A stretch of DNA of 64,000 nucleotides, from positions 4,774,001 through 4,838,000 of the forward strand of contig NZ_CP147520.1 of the NCBI RefSeq assembly GCF_037201975.1. The letters run 5' to 3'. A program made the position numbers and the translations under genes. Below, one piece after another: positions 1 to 7,166 of this stretch (position 1 is its first letter; the number at the start of each line of letters is the position of its first letter). This DNA is from Streptomyces sp. TG1A-60 (lineage in GTDB: Bacteria > Actinomycetota > Actinomycetes > Streptomycetales > Streptomycetaceae). The notes below the pieces were generated by a model that saw only the letters and a program-made list of their open reading frames with translations, made no database searches and was not told where the DNA came from.

Positions 1-2
1 AC

Positions 3-722
3 ACCAGCAGGGTCACCGTCGTGGCCTACGGAGGTGCTCCCACCTCTCCAACCCTGGTCGCGCGAATCAAGCACGCTTTCCCATCGGCCCGGGTCGGCAA
101 CGGCTTCGGCTTGACCGAGGTCGCCTCGATCGCGACCTTCCTGCCACACGAATGGTCGACCGACCACGCCGACTCGGTTGGCTTCGCGGCACCCGTCGTG
201 GACCTCAAGCTCGCCGACGCGGACACCCGGAGCGGCGTGGGCGAACTCCTGGTGCGGGGGCCGAACCGCGTGCCCAGCTATTGGAACAAACCGGAGGCCA
301 CGGCGGCGACCTTCGTCGAGGGCTGGCTGCACACCGGTGACCTTGCTCGCATCGACGCCGACGGCCTCGTCCACATCGTCGACCGGGCCAAGGACATGAT
401 CAACCGCGGTGGTGAGAACGTGTACTGCGTCGAAGTCGAGAACGCTCTGGCCGGGGCGCCCGGGGTCGCCGAGGCAGCGGTCGTCGGCGTTCCCGACGAG
501 ATCATGGGTGAGAAGGTCGGGGTGGTCGTCGTCCCGACGTCCGCCGGGTCGTTCGATGCCGGGGCGATGCTGGCGCACCTGGTGGATCGGCTCGCCGACT
601 TCAAAATCCCGCAGTACGTCGCCGTCCGCGACGCCCCGCTTCCCCGTAACCCAGGGGGAAAGGTGCTCAAGGGCGCCCTGCGTGAGGAAACCGAGTGGGG
701 AACCCTCGTACGGGGGCGTTAG
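3..722 (+). CDS. Acyl-CoA/fatty acid ligase (AMP-forming), 3' part
   Basis: C-terminal 239 residues of an ANL-superfamily adenylating enzyme, which activates a carboxylic acid to its acyl-AMP and then to its CoA thioester. The reading frame is open to the left window edge, so the first GTG (position 21) is unlikely to be the true start. Visible family motifs, in order, are FGLTE, the GWLHTGD aspartate loop, the hinge motif DRAKDMINRGGENVY, and the C-terminal NPGGKVLK with the catalytic lysine. All are intact, so the visible part looks functional. The adenylate-forming N-terminal core lies outside the window. The substrate cannot be deduced. Just downstream comes an insertion sequence. Confidence 0.88.
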   Translation, partial: TSRVTVVAYGGAPTSPTLVARIKHAFPSARVGNGFGLTEVASIATFLPHEWSTDHADSVGFAAPVVDLKLADADTRSGVGELLVRGPNRVPSYWNKPEATAATFVEGWLHTGDLARIDADGLVHIVDRAKDMINRGGENVYCVEVENALAGAPGVAEAAVVGVPDEIMGEKVGVVVVPTSAGSFDAGAMLAHLVDRLADFKIPQYVAVRDAPLPRNPGGKVLKGALREETEWGTLVRGR

Positions 723-879
723 TAGCTGTTGTCTTTCCGATCTTGAGGGATGCGCTTCGAACGGGAGTCCCGATTGAGCTCGGTGCATCGTGAAGACTGC
801 ACGTCAGTCGACCTGGTGTCCGTAGGCGTCGGGAGGCTCGGGCAGGTCCGGGGCGGTAGTCCACCGACAAGGTCGTCCG

Positions 880-1770
880 TCAGCGGGCGACTTCCCGGTT
901 CGTCAGCACGAGCAGGGCTCGCACCAGCGCGGTCGCCCACTTCGGGTCGGTGCGGACCTTGGTGAGGACACGCCAGTTCTTGAGATGGGCGAAGCCGTGC
1001 TCGACCGGGGCCCGCACCGCGGCCAGTGCCTTGTTGGACAGCTTCTGGCCTCGTGTCAGGGGCCGGTTTCGGGCGGCCTTGTAGCCGGTGATCACCGCCG
1101 GGTCGGCGTCCGGACCGGCATCGTCGAGTCCGACGAACCCCAGGTCGGCGATGGCGCCGAGACCGGCCGCCCGCAGGTGAGCGGTGAGTTTGTCGTGGCG
1201 GCAGGCGGTGATCTCCGAGGCGCGTCCGGGCCGCACCGCGGAGACCCATACCAGTCGGCCGCGGTCGTCGGTGAGAGCGATCACAAGCAGGCCGTGGCAT
1301 TTGTGCTTGCCCGAATAGTTCTTCCGGTTCTCGGTCCCGGTGCGCCGCCGGGTGCGTATCAGGGAGCCGTCCAGCAGCACCACCCCGCCACCCTTTCGGG
1401 CGATCTTCCTCAGCGCGCGGTCCAGACGCGGGGCGCGGGCAGCCAGCAGACCGACGACTTCCCGCACCCAGCGGGTGACGGTGGTGCGGTGCACCCCGTT
1501 ACCGCCGGCCAGATCGCCGGGGCGCTGGTCACAGCGCAGGACCGCCAGCACGATCCCCGCGATCCTTCCCGCGGGCAGGGCCCGCCACCGCGAGCCGATC
1601 TTCTTCAGGTGGCCGCGTATCAGGTCGGCGAGATAGTTCAAGGTCGCGCTCGACAGCGGCAGGCGGGCGGTGTAGACAAGTCTGTCAGGGCCCTCGGCAA
1701 GACCGTTGTTTTTCTTCACACCAAACTCAACTGCCGCCCGGGGCCCGCCAGTTACGGCCCGCCCGCGCAT
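880..1770 (-). CDS. IS5-like DDE transposase (DDE_Tnp_4 type)
   Basis: 296-residue transposase of the IS5-like group common in Streptomyces. An N-terminal helix-turn-helix (around 'HRTTVTRW') precedes a DDE core whose acidic residues lie in LLDGSLI, AIADLGFVGLDD and PVEHGFAHLKNW. It would cut and rejoin the ends of its own element. The start is uncertain: ATG at 1770 immediately follows the stop codon of the gene upstream (TGA at 1773-1771), suggesting translational coupling, but family homology begins only about 30 residues in, at 'LVYTARLPLSS'. The C-terminus looks complete. I could not identify terminal inverted repeats, so the element's borders are not assigned. Confidence 0.85.
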   Translation of the reverse strand: MRGRAVTGGPRAAVEFGVKKNNGLAEGPDRLVYTARLPLSSATLNYLADLIRGHLKKIGSRWRALPAGRIAGIVLAVLRCDQRPGDLAGGNGVHRTTVTRWVREVVGLLAARAPRLDRALRKIARKGGGVVLLDGSLIRTRRRTGTENRKNYSGKHKCHGLLVIALTDDRGRLVWVSAVRPGRASEITACRHDKLTAHLRAAGLGAIADLGFVGLDDAGPDADPAVITGYKAARNRPLTRGQKLSNKALAAVRAPVEHGFAHLKNWRVLTKVRTDPKWATALVRALLVLTNREVAR

Positions 1771-2217
1771 TCACGGACGTGCAGTGAACCGCCCGTCGCC
1801 CCGCTTGTGCAGCCAGCCGCGGTCGGCGAGCTTGGTCACCTTCGCGCGCAGCGGCTCCAGCTTGCCGCGCACCGAGGTGTTCAGGCCCAGCCGCTCTCCG
1901 ACCACCCTGACCTGCACCGGGCCGTCGGCCTCCCGCACGATCGCCAGGATCTTGCGGTAGTCGCCGGGCAGCGCGCCCTCATCGGCCGCGTCGCTGCGGT
2001 GCGGGATGAGCAGGACCGCCCGCCCGGCCACCTGCGCCGCTACCGGAGCGACAGCCTCGGCGTCGGCCTGGGCCTGCTCGGCCAGGCGGTTCAACACCCG
2101 CCCCGCAATCGCCAGTTCGTCCCGCTCGACCTGGACTTCCTGCAACTGCTTGGTCAACTGCTCGGCGAGGGCGTCCAGTTCGCTGCGGCGAGCGGTGATC
2201 CACTGCCGCTCCTGCAT
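1771..2217 (-). CDS. IS-associated coiled-coil/winged-helix protein
   Basis: 148-residue protein directly upstream of, and abutting, the IS5-like transposase gene. Residues 1-60 form a long charged helix with a coiled-coil pattern. The last 65 residues look like a winged helix ending in a wing, 'LADRGWLHKRGDGRF'. I recall similar proteins beside transposases in other Streptomyces, but no function is established to my knowledge. DNA binding, as a transposition accessory or regulator, is inferred from fold and context. A second protein with the same layout, at 57040-57717, also sits among transposon genes. Confidence 0.7.
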   Translation of the reverse strand: MQERQWITARRSELDALAEQLTKQLQEVQVERDELAIAGRVLNRLAEQAQADAEAVAPVAAQVAGRAVLLIPHRSDAADEGALPGDYRKILAIVREADGPVQVRVVGERLGLNTSVRGKLEPLRAKVTKLADRGWLHKRGDGRFTARP

Positions 2218-2467
2218 CTCCGCAGCCTCCCACGGTCTCGTGGCGTGCCGACCTGCTGACGGATCGTAGGCGGGGGTCGGTCACGGGCGCAGCCGAAACC
2301 CGGCATCCCGCCGGAACCCGACCTGTCCGATGATCTACACCATGGTCATCGGCCGCCGACCGGCGCGAGTACCCCCCTCGTCATTCACACCAGACCCGCG
2401 ACCTGCGACTTCACGATGCACACCACTCATTGAGGACCGCATAGGGCACGCGGCGTACGTACGGGCC

Positions 2468-3652
2468 GTGGCGGACGCCAAGCGGGCGGGGCGTACGCCG
2501 CCGGGGCGCTACCGCGTGCGCTGGTACGACCCCGACGGCAAGCCGAAGATGAAGACCTTCGCCCGCAAGGTCGACGCCGACGCGGAGCGGACGAAGATGG
2601 AGTCCCGTCTCAACGACGGCTCCTACCGCGATCCCGCAGCCGCCCGCGTGAAGTTCGCAGAGGTGGCCGAGTCCTGGCTGGCCGCGCAACTCCATCTCAA
2701 GCGTTCAACCCGGGGTCGCTATCGAGGTGTTCTCGACGTCCATGTGATCCCCAGGTGGGGCACCACTCCGCTGGACCGCATCCAGTTCGAGGACATCGCC
2801 GAGTGGCTCGCCGACCTGTTGTCCGGCGAGGCGTCCGGTGGCAGGAAGCTCAGCCCCCGGTCGGTCCGCAAGGCGTACGTCGTCCTCAGCCGCGTTCTCG
2901 GATACGCGGTCAAGGCCCGCCGTCCGGCGGCCACCCCAGCTGTCGGCGTTCCCCTGCCGAAGGCGGCGCCGGCTGACCATGTGTACCTCGACGACATGCA
3001 GGTCGACGCGCTGGCCAACGCGTCAGGGGCCTACCGCGTGTTCATCCTGCTGCTGGCCTACACCGGCCTGCGCTGGGGTGAGGCGTCCGCGTTGAAAGTG
3101 GGCCGCGTCGACATGGACGTCTGCCGAGCGCACATCGTCGAGGCGTACGCCGAGGACAACGGCAAGCTCTACCTCGATACCCCCAAGAACCACGAGCGCC
3201 TGTCGGGACCGATCCCGCGGTTCCTGGCAGCGGAGTTGAAGCCCCACGTCCAGGGGCGGGGAGATGAGGAATTGCTCTTCACGGCCCCGCAGGGCGGACC
3301 GCTGCGGGCACGCAACTTCCGTCAGCGGTTCTTCGCGCAGGCGGTCGCGAGGGCCGGGCTGGGGCACCTCAAGGTCACCCCGCACAAGCTGAGGCACACG
3401 GCGGCTTCGCTTGCCATCGCCAGCGGCGCGGACGTCAACGTCGTACAGACGATGCTGGGCCACAAGTCCGCGACGCTGACACTGGACACGTACGGGCACC
3501 TCTTCCCCGACCGCCTGGACGAGGTCTCGAAGAGGATGCACAAGCGCCGCGCCAAGCAACTGGCCAAGGCGAAGGCCAAGCTGGAGAAGGCCGAGAGGAA
3601 GGCCCCCGAGGCCGCCGAGACGGTGGCCGCTCTGGCTGACGATGCCGCGTGA
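2468..3652 (+). CDS. Tyrosine site-specific integrase (int1)
   Basis: Phage-type tyrosine recombinase, about 394 residues from GTG 2468. An in-frame upstream ATG at 2330 would add 46 residues that do not look like family sequence, and neither start has a good ribosome-binding site. The N-terminal arm-binding domain has the usual 'YRVRWYDPDGKPKMKTF' strand pattern. The catalytic residues are present: Arg in TGLRWGE, His-x-x-Arg in HKLRHTA, the LGHKS box, and Tyr in DTYGHLFPD. A lysine-rich tail follows. It is oriented towards the att repeat at 4202, as int2 is oriented towards the repeat at 14475. It is therefore probably the integrase of a second element in the same tRNA site. No xis gene is next to it. 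Confidence 0.88.
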   Translation: MADAKRAGRTPPGRYRVRWYDPDGKPKMKTFARKVDADAERTKMESRLNDGSYRDPAAARVKFAEVAESWLAAQLHLKRSTRGRYRGVLDVHVIPRWGTTPLDRIQFEDIAEWLADLLSGEASGGRKLSPRSVRKAYVVLSRVLGYAVKARRPAATPAVGVPLPKAAPADHVYLDDMQVDALANASGAYRVFILLLAYTGLRWGEASALKVGRVDMDVCRAHIVEAYAEDNGKLYLDTPKNHERLSGPIPRFLAAELKPHVQGRGDEELLFTAPQGGPLRARNFRQRFFAQAVARAGLGHLKVTPHKLRHTAASLAIASGADVNVVQTMLGHKSATLTLDTYGHLFPDRLDEVSKRMHKRRAKQLAKAKAKLEKAERKAPEAAETVAALADDAA

Positions 3653-3686
3653 TGTGTGCCTGATCCGTGCCGGGAGCCGTAATCGA

Positions 3687-3725
3687 AGGGGCCGCCCCAC
3701 CGCTTCATGCGGTGGGGCGGCCCCT
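3687..3725 (+). terminator. Strong hairpin terminator after int1
   Basis: A perfect 17-bp stem (3687-3703 with 3709-3725) around a 5-base loop, 35 bases after the int1 stop codon. It lies between int1 and the convergent gene at 3747, so it can serve both. Confidence 0.85.
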
Positions 3726-3746
3726 TGCGTCTCCCTCGGACCAGCT

Positions 3747-4091
3747 TCACCCGCGCGGGCGGCGGCCTTCCTGCCAGGCCCGGTCCATCGCAGCAGCAGC
3801 CGCATCCCCGGCCAGCCGTTCGATCTCCTCGGGCACCTCCCGCTCGTCGAGCACGAAGAGCCGGCCACCGACGAGCTGGGTGGTTGCCTTCCAGCCGAGA
3901 CGGTGCCCCGCCTCCCGAGCGGCACGCCGGACGTCCTTGAGCTCGCCCATCTCCGCAAGATCGTCGTCGCCCAGGATCAGCTGTCCGTAGTAGCCCCGGT
4001 ACTCGGGCTTGAGGGCGGCCCGCATCAGCGACTCAAGGCGGTCGACCAACTTCTCGAACCGGCGCCGGGCCAGCTCATCCTTGACGGGCAT
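3747..4091 (-). CDS. Hypothetical protein, convergent with int1
   Basis: 114 residues from ATG 4091, chosen because GGAG lies nine bases upstream; an earlier ATG at 4121 has no such site. The protein is mostly helical and charged ('ELARRRFEKLVDRLESLMRA', then a Tyr-rich turn), with no signal peptide or membrane segment. I do not recognise a family. It sits between int1 and the att repeat. A small ORF occupies the corresponding place between int2 and the other att repeat (14066-14398), but the two proteins are not visibly similar. Confidence 0.6.
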   Translation of the reverse strand: MPVKDELARRRFEKLVDRLESLMRAALKPEYRGYYGQLILGDDDLAEMGELKDVRRAAREAGHRLGWKATTQLVGGRLFVLDEREVPEEIERLAGDAAAAAMDRAWQEGRRPRG

Positions 4092-4120
4092 CCTGCACAG
4101 CTCCCCACCGTCCGCGCGCA

Positions 4121-4134
4121 TGGCACGTGTGCCA
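4121..4134. promoter_or_regulatory. TGGCAC palindrome next to att, possible integrase arm site
   Basis: TGGCACGTGTGCCA is a TGGCAC inverted repeat with a 2-base centre, 68 bases left of the att repeat. The same TGGCACG word occurs in pairs near both ends of the neighbouring element (4353-4370 and 14399-14416). Role as an integrase arm-type site is inferred. Confidence 0.4.
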
Positions 4135-4151
4135 TATGTGTGCTGCAAGCG

Positions 4152-4188
4152 CAGGAGCCCTCCCGTCCGCTGGACGGAAGGGCTCCTG
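4152..4188. terminator. Imperfect hairpin terminator bordering the att repeat
   Basis: A 10-bp outer stem (4152-4161 with 4179-4188) and 6-bp inner stem, just left of the att repeat. A similar hairpin stands at 14432-14471, just left of the other repeat. Confidence 0.6.
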
Positions 4189-4201
4189 ACCTGGTGTTTT
4201 G

Positions 4202-4246
4202 CTGTGCCCCCGGCAGGATTCGAACCTGCGACACCCGCTTTAGGAG
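4202..4246. repeat. attL: att direct repeat (left end of AICE)
   Basis: 45 bases identical to 14475-14519. In this copy, 42 bases correspond to the 3' part of tRNA-Arg(CCT), from the anticodon loop to the discriminator base. The remaining tRNA sequence diverges at 4247, so this is a tRNA fragment and not a gene. It marks the junction between the element on the right and the int1 region on the left. Confidence 0.92.
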
Positions 4247-4352
4247 CGAGGTTGGGAGATCATGGGCGTGACCTGCGGATTCCCTACCTTGGACGTGGTA
4301 CGGCCGCGCTACCCGCTTCGAACCCCGATTCCCCGTGAGTCCCCGCTCGTTC

Positions 4353-4370
4353 TGGCACGAGAGTGGCACG
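4353..4370. promoter_or_regulatory. Paired TGGCACG repeats, likely integrase arm sites (left)
   Basis: TGGCACG at 4353-4359 and 4364-4370, start to start 11 bp, with an inverted copy (GTGCCA, 4378-4383) beyond. An identical 11-bp spaced pair is at 14399-14416 at the other end. The one-helical-turn spacing fits protein binding. Confidence 0.55.
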
Positions 4371-4430
4371 GCCGACTGTGCCATGCCGTCTGCCGATGTG
4401 AACGCGGCGGGGCGAATGAACAGTCGGATC

Positions 4431-5252
4431 TCAGGAGTCGAGCGGTGGATTTACGTGATAGGTGATAAAGCGTTCATCGTCGTAAGTTCCCCGTCTTTGG
4501 AAATTCCCGTCGTGTTCAACAGAAATCCTCACCCAGCGCTTCTCGCCGACGTGGGTGGCTCCGACTTCCCATACTAGTTCCGCAGGAACTCCGGTCGCCG
4601 TGGCTATTTCAATTCCATCGATGTTTCCAAATTCGAGTCGCCACGTTAGTTCCCGTCCGCGTGGATCAATTCCTATGCATTGAAATGCGATCCTGTCGCC
4701 CACGTTGAGCCTGGTTGGGCACACATGCAAGTCCGCACTGTAGGACGTGCCCCAGGAATATCCGAAGCTGTCTGTGATGGATTCGATTGAGGAGTAATAT
4801 CTGTGAGGTCCGTCGTTTCGCGAAAGGAACAGTGAAACTTGGTTGCGCAATTGCCCAGATGCCCCGCTAAGCAACTCCCGTTCAAAGGGAAGCAGTTCAC
4901 GACTATGGGCTACAGGATTGCGAAAATCCTCCAATATCCCAAGGAACACTTTGGTTCGAGCAAGGTCACCAAATACGGGCTTGAAGCTGTCCCAGTTCTT
5001 CTCAATGAGCCGGGTCAATGAATAAAGCTCGGTGTATGTCAGTAGATCATCGCTCACGATCGCTCCGTCGCGACGCTTGCGATCCTCCTCTTGCTTTTCT
5101 CTCAACCGCTCAAGATCCGGGGCTCCGCGCTGGGTAGTCCAGTCCGGGCCTAGGACTCTGCGGATGAGTTCACGGAGTGCAGTCTCCACCGTTTGAACGG
5201 CGAGTGTTGGTTCTGTAGGGGACACGTAGCACCTCTGATCTCTAGGCACCAT
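4431..5252 (-). CDS. HEPN-domain protein (Swt1-like), AICE cargo
   Basis: About 273 residues from ATG 5252. The frame is open further upstream, the ribosome-binding site is weak, and the start is therefore unsure. Residues 19-146 look like a HEPN domain of the Swt1 type: a helical bundle containing 'LTYTELYSLTRLIEKNW' and the signature R-x4-H as R111-NPVA-H116. In known HEPN ribonucleases this motif cuts RNA. The rest (150-273) is beta-rich, perhaps Ig-like, with Cys-Pro and Trp residues. There are no membrane segments. The gene is much richer in A+T than its neighbours and lies alone at the left end of the element, as expected for acquired cargo. A defence or toxin role is inference. No obvious antitoxin is adjacent. 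Confidence 0.68.
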   Translation of the reverse strand: MVPRDQRCYVSPTEPTLAVQTVETALRELIRRVLGPDWTTQRGAPDLERLREKQEEDRKRRDGAIVSDDLLTYTELYSLTRLIEKNWDSFKPVFGDLARTKVFLGILEDFRNPVAHSRELLPFERELLSGASGQLRNQVSLFLSRNDGPHRYYSSIESITDSFGYSWGTSYSADLHVCPTRLNVGDRIAFQCIGIDPRGRELTWRLEFGNIDGIEIATATGVPAELVWEVGATHVGEKRWVRISVEHDGNFQRRGTYDDERFITYHVNPPLDS

Positions 5253-5366
5253 GTATCGTACCGAGGCCTGGCGAGGCTCATCCGCAATTTTCGTGTTGGA
5301 GGTTGACGGTTTCTCAATGACTGAGTCGTGAGTCTCGCGGTCGCCTCTTAACCCACCACCCGCCCC

Positions 5367-5518
5367 AGCTCCCATCCCGTCTGCCGTCGACCCACACACC
5401 GTGGAGCGGGCGTGGTTCAGGGCGTCAAGGTGGAGCGCGCCACTGTACGAACGACCTTGACGCCCTGGGCCGCGTCTGCTCGGCTCTGCCTGGGTCGATG
5501 GCGGACGGGATGGGAGCT
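5367..5518. repeat. Nested long inverted repeats (possible origin or transfer site)
   Basis: Outer arms 5367-5394 and 5491-5518 match as an inverted repeat at 26 of 28 positions. Inside them, a perfect 14-bp inverted repeat (5418-5431 with 5454-5467) surrounds a 22-base spacer. It lies in the 538-base gap 5253-5790, which has no convincing gene. The rest of the gap (5651-5780) is GC-rich with repeated CGGAGCG words. Such structure could be a single-strand origin, a transfer locus (clt) or a transcription stop. The sequence alone does not decide. Confidence 0.7.
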
Positions 5519-5790
5519 CCCCGCGCACGCCACTACGGACCCGCAGCCGCGAACGGCGCCCCCTCCATCCCGGTGCCGGCCGATCCCCCGCCGGAGGCAT
5601 TGCCTGGACCGTGGCCCGCTCTATGCGGTGATCGACTCATGGCCACGGGCCCTATCCACATGTGGGCGCGCGTCGGCGCAGCGCGGGCGGAGCGGGCCGA
5701 AGGCAGGAGCGGCGCCCGGAGCGGAGCCGGGAAGCGCGCCCGGCGGAGCGGAGCGCAGCCGGGGCTTGAACCAGTAGAGAAAGTTGTAAC

Positions 5791-6183
5791 TCAGTCGGTC
5801 CGGTGGGGCGGTCGGGGCTTGAAGTCGTATGCGCAGGCTGGCAGTTCCGTGCCTTGGCGGTGTGCGAGGGGCAGGAAGATCACTGGTCGGATCGTCCAGG
5901 TGATGCGGGTGGTGAAGAAGGTGACCGACACTGTGCAGGGTTCACAGCGTAGGAGGGCTCGTCGTGTCTCTATGCGGCCGTCGTACAGCCACTGCCATGC
6001 CTGTTCGGATGCTTCCGGGTCGAATGCCGGCGAGATGGTGCGGAGCGCGACGGCAACCCATCGGTCGGCCTGGGGGGCCGTGTAGGCGTCGAAGGATGCT
6101 CGGAGTACCGACTCAACCTCGTCGGTGAGGTCTTCGGTCCAGCACTCGCACCAGTAGCCCCGGCGGGCTTCGTCTTTCAGCAC
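5791..6183 (-). CDS. Hypothetical AICE protein coupled to the ATPase gene
   Basis: 130 residues from GTG 6183, which overlaps the stop codon of the ATPase gene upstream in the arrangement GTGCTGA, so the two are likely translated together. The protein has two Cys residues near the N-terminus (YWCECW), a helical middle ('DRWVAVALRTISPAFDPEA') and a basic, aromatic C-terminus. No signal peptide or clear membrane segment is seen. I do not recognise a family. Because it is coupled to an anti-sigma-like ATPase, it may be a partner or target of that protein; this is inference. Confidence 0.65.
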   Translation of the reverse strand: MLKDEARRGYWCECWTEDLTDEVESVLRASFDAYTAPQADRWVAVALRTISPAFDPEASEQAWQWLYDGRIETRRALLRCEPCTVSVTFFTTRITWTIRPVIFLPLAHRQGTELPACAYDFKPRPPHRTD

Positions 6184-6605
6184 AGGTGGTCTCCCGGTCG
6201 GGTGCCGGTGAACAGTTCCGCGGTGACCGTGTAGCCGCCGTTGCTGCCGTGGATGACGACTCGGTGGGCGAGTGCGGTGATCATGCCCAGGCCCCGGCCG
6301 TGTTCGGCCTCGCCGTCCTGGTGCTCGGCCTTCGGTGCTGTCCCGGTTCCTCCGCCGTCCGTCACCGACAGGGCGATCACTTGCCGGGTCACCGCGAGGG
6401 CCAGGTGGAAGCTGCCGGATTCCATGCCGCTGGCGGTGTGGAGGATCGCGTTCGCGCTCAGTTCGCTCACGATCAGCTCGGCGTCGTCGGCCAGGGGAGA
6501 TCCGCGCAGGATGTCGCGGGTCCAGCGGCGGGCCCGGCTGACCTCTTCCGGAAATCCTGGGCAAGTGAGTCCCCAGACCCGGGCGGTGCTCGTATACTCG
6601 TGCAT
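6177..6605 (-). CDS. Anti-sigma-factor-like ATP-binding protein (HATPase_c_2)
   Basis: 142 residues from ATG 6605, selected because AAGGA stands seven bases before it; the ORF extends ten residues further upstream. It shows the GHKL/HATPase_c_2 signature of RsbW/SpoIIAB-type proteins: N box ELSANAILHT, G1 box VTDGGG, and G2 box GRGLGMI. Family members bind ATP and either phosphorylate an anti-anti-sigma partner or hold a sigma factor. In Streptomyces many stand-alone copies have unknown targets. An operator-like sequence (6589-6605) overlaps its ribosome-binding site and start, so it is probably under the element's GntR repressor. It heads a two-gene unit with the 130-residue protein. Confidence 0.82.
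   Translation of the reverse strand: MHEYTSTARVWGLTCPGFPEEVSRARRWTRDILRGSPLADDAELIVSELSANAILHTASGMESGSFHLALAVTRQVIALSVTDGGGTGTAPKAEHQDGEAEHGRGLGMITALAHRVVIHGSNGGYTVTAELFTGTRPGDHLC
6589..6605. promoter_or_regulatory. KorSA-type operator candidate over the ATPase start
   Basis: CTCGTATACTCGTGCAT contains two CTCGTnTA/ACTCGT half-sites like those at 7139, 8017, 8099 and 11014. It overlaps the start codon at 6605. Confidence 0.45.
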
Positions 6606-6651
6606 ACAAGTTCCTTCGTACTGGTAGGCCGCCATGTGCAGCGGGTTCGGG

Positions 6652-7083
6652 CTAGATGAGTTTCACGCCGTCGTGGGCGCGGATGGCCGGCGGGGATGTC
6701 GCGTCCAATGCGTCCAGGACGCGGATCGCGTATGCCTCGTCGGCAAGCTCGGCGACTTCTTCACGGGTGGCCCAGCGCAGTGCGCGGGTCTCATCTCCGG
6801 TGGTCGGGGTGCCGTCGGCCGCCTCGCAGCGGAAGACCAGCGAGACGATCAACCCGGTCATGTTCTTGTAGACGCCGGTCAGGGTCGCGGGAAGCGTGAT
6901 CTTGATGCCGGTCTCTTCGAGTACTTCGCGCTGGAGGGCTTCGGGGAGGGTTTCCTCGCGTTCGAGGACTCCGCCCGGGGGTTCCCACTTGCCGTTGTCA
7001 CGGCGTTTGATCAAGAGGGCCCGGCCCTGGTCGTCGACGATGACTCCGGCGACGCTCACGGAGTGCGGACGGTCGGTGCTCAC
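6652..7083 (-). CDS. Nudix hydrolase, Pif-like
   Basis: 143 residues from GTG 7083 (GAGAGG upstream). The Nudix box is complete, GGVLEREETLPEAL followed by QREVLEETGI, at about residues 36-59, with the metal-binding REVLEE. Nudix enzymes hydrolyse nucleoside diphosphates linked to another moiety. In pSAM2 the transfer-immunity protein Pif carries a Nudix motif and lies near korSA, and the same position here suggests an equivalent role in blocking redundant transfer. It is transcribed divergently from the GntR gene. The 83-base gap between them holds an operator-like site. General housekeeping Nudix activity remains possible. Confidence 0.82.
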   Translation of the reverse strand: MSTDRPHSVSVAGVIVDDQGRALLIKRRDNGKWEPPGGVLEREETLPEALQREVLEETGIKITLPATLTGVYKNMTGLIVSLVFRCEAADGTPTTGDETRALRWATREEVAELADEAYAIRVLDALDATSPPAIRAHDGVKLI

Positions 7084-7138
7084 GTTCCTTGGCCCTCTCG
7101 GCTGGCTAGGCTCTCCACCGTAGCAACAACAATCGCCC

Positions 7139-7155
7139 ACTCGTCTAGATATCTA
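7139..7155. promoter_or_regulatory. KorSA-type operator candidate in the divergent promoter
   Basis: ACTCGTCTAGATATCTA just upstream of the GntR ribosome-binding site (AAAGGAG, 7155-7161) and in the gap to the Nudix gene. Fits autoregulation of the GntR gene. Confidence 0.55.
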
Positions 7156-7166
7156 AAGGAGTACAC

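Noticed and set aside
985..2259. 424-codon open frame opposite the IS5-like transposase
   Set aside because: Shadow of the real genes on the other strand; low-complexity composition and no family resemblance.
4202..4275. Second tRNA-Arg gene at the left att
   Set aside because: Only the 3' part matches; after 4246 the sequence cannot form the anticodon, D or acceptor arms.
5498..6085. 195-codon frame on the plus strand
   Set aside because: Overlaps the nested inverted repeat and the antisense of the 5791 gene; composition is not protein-like.
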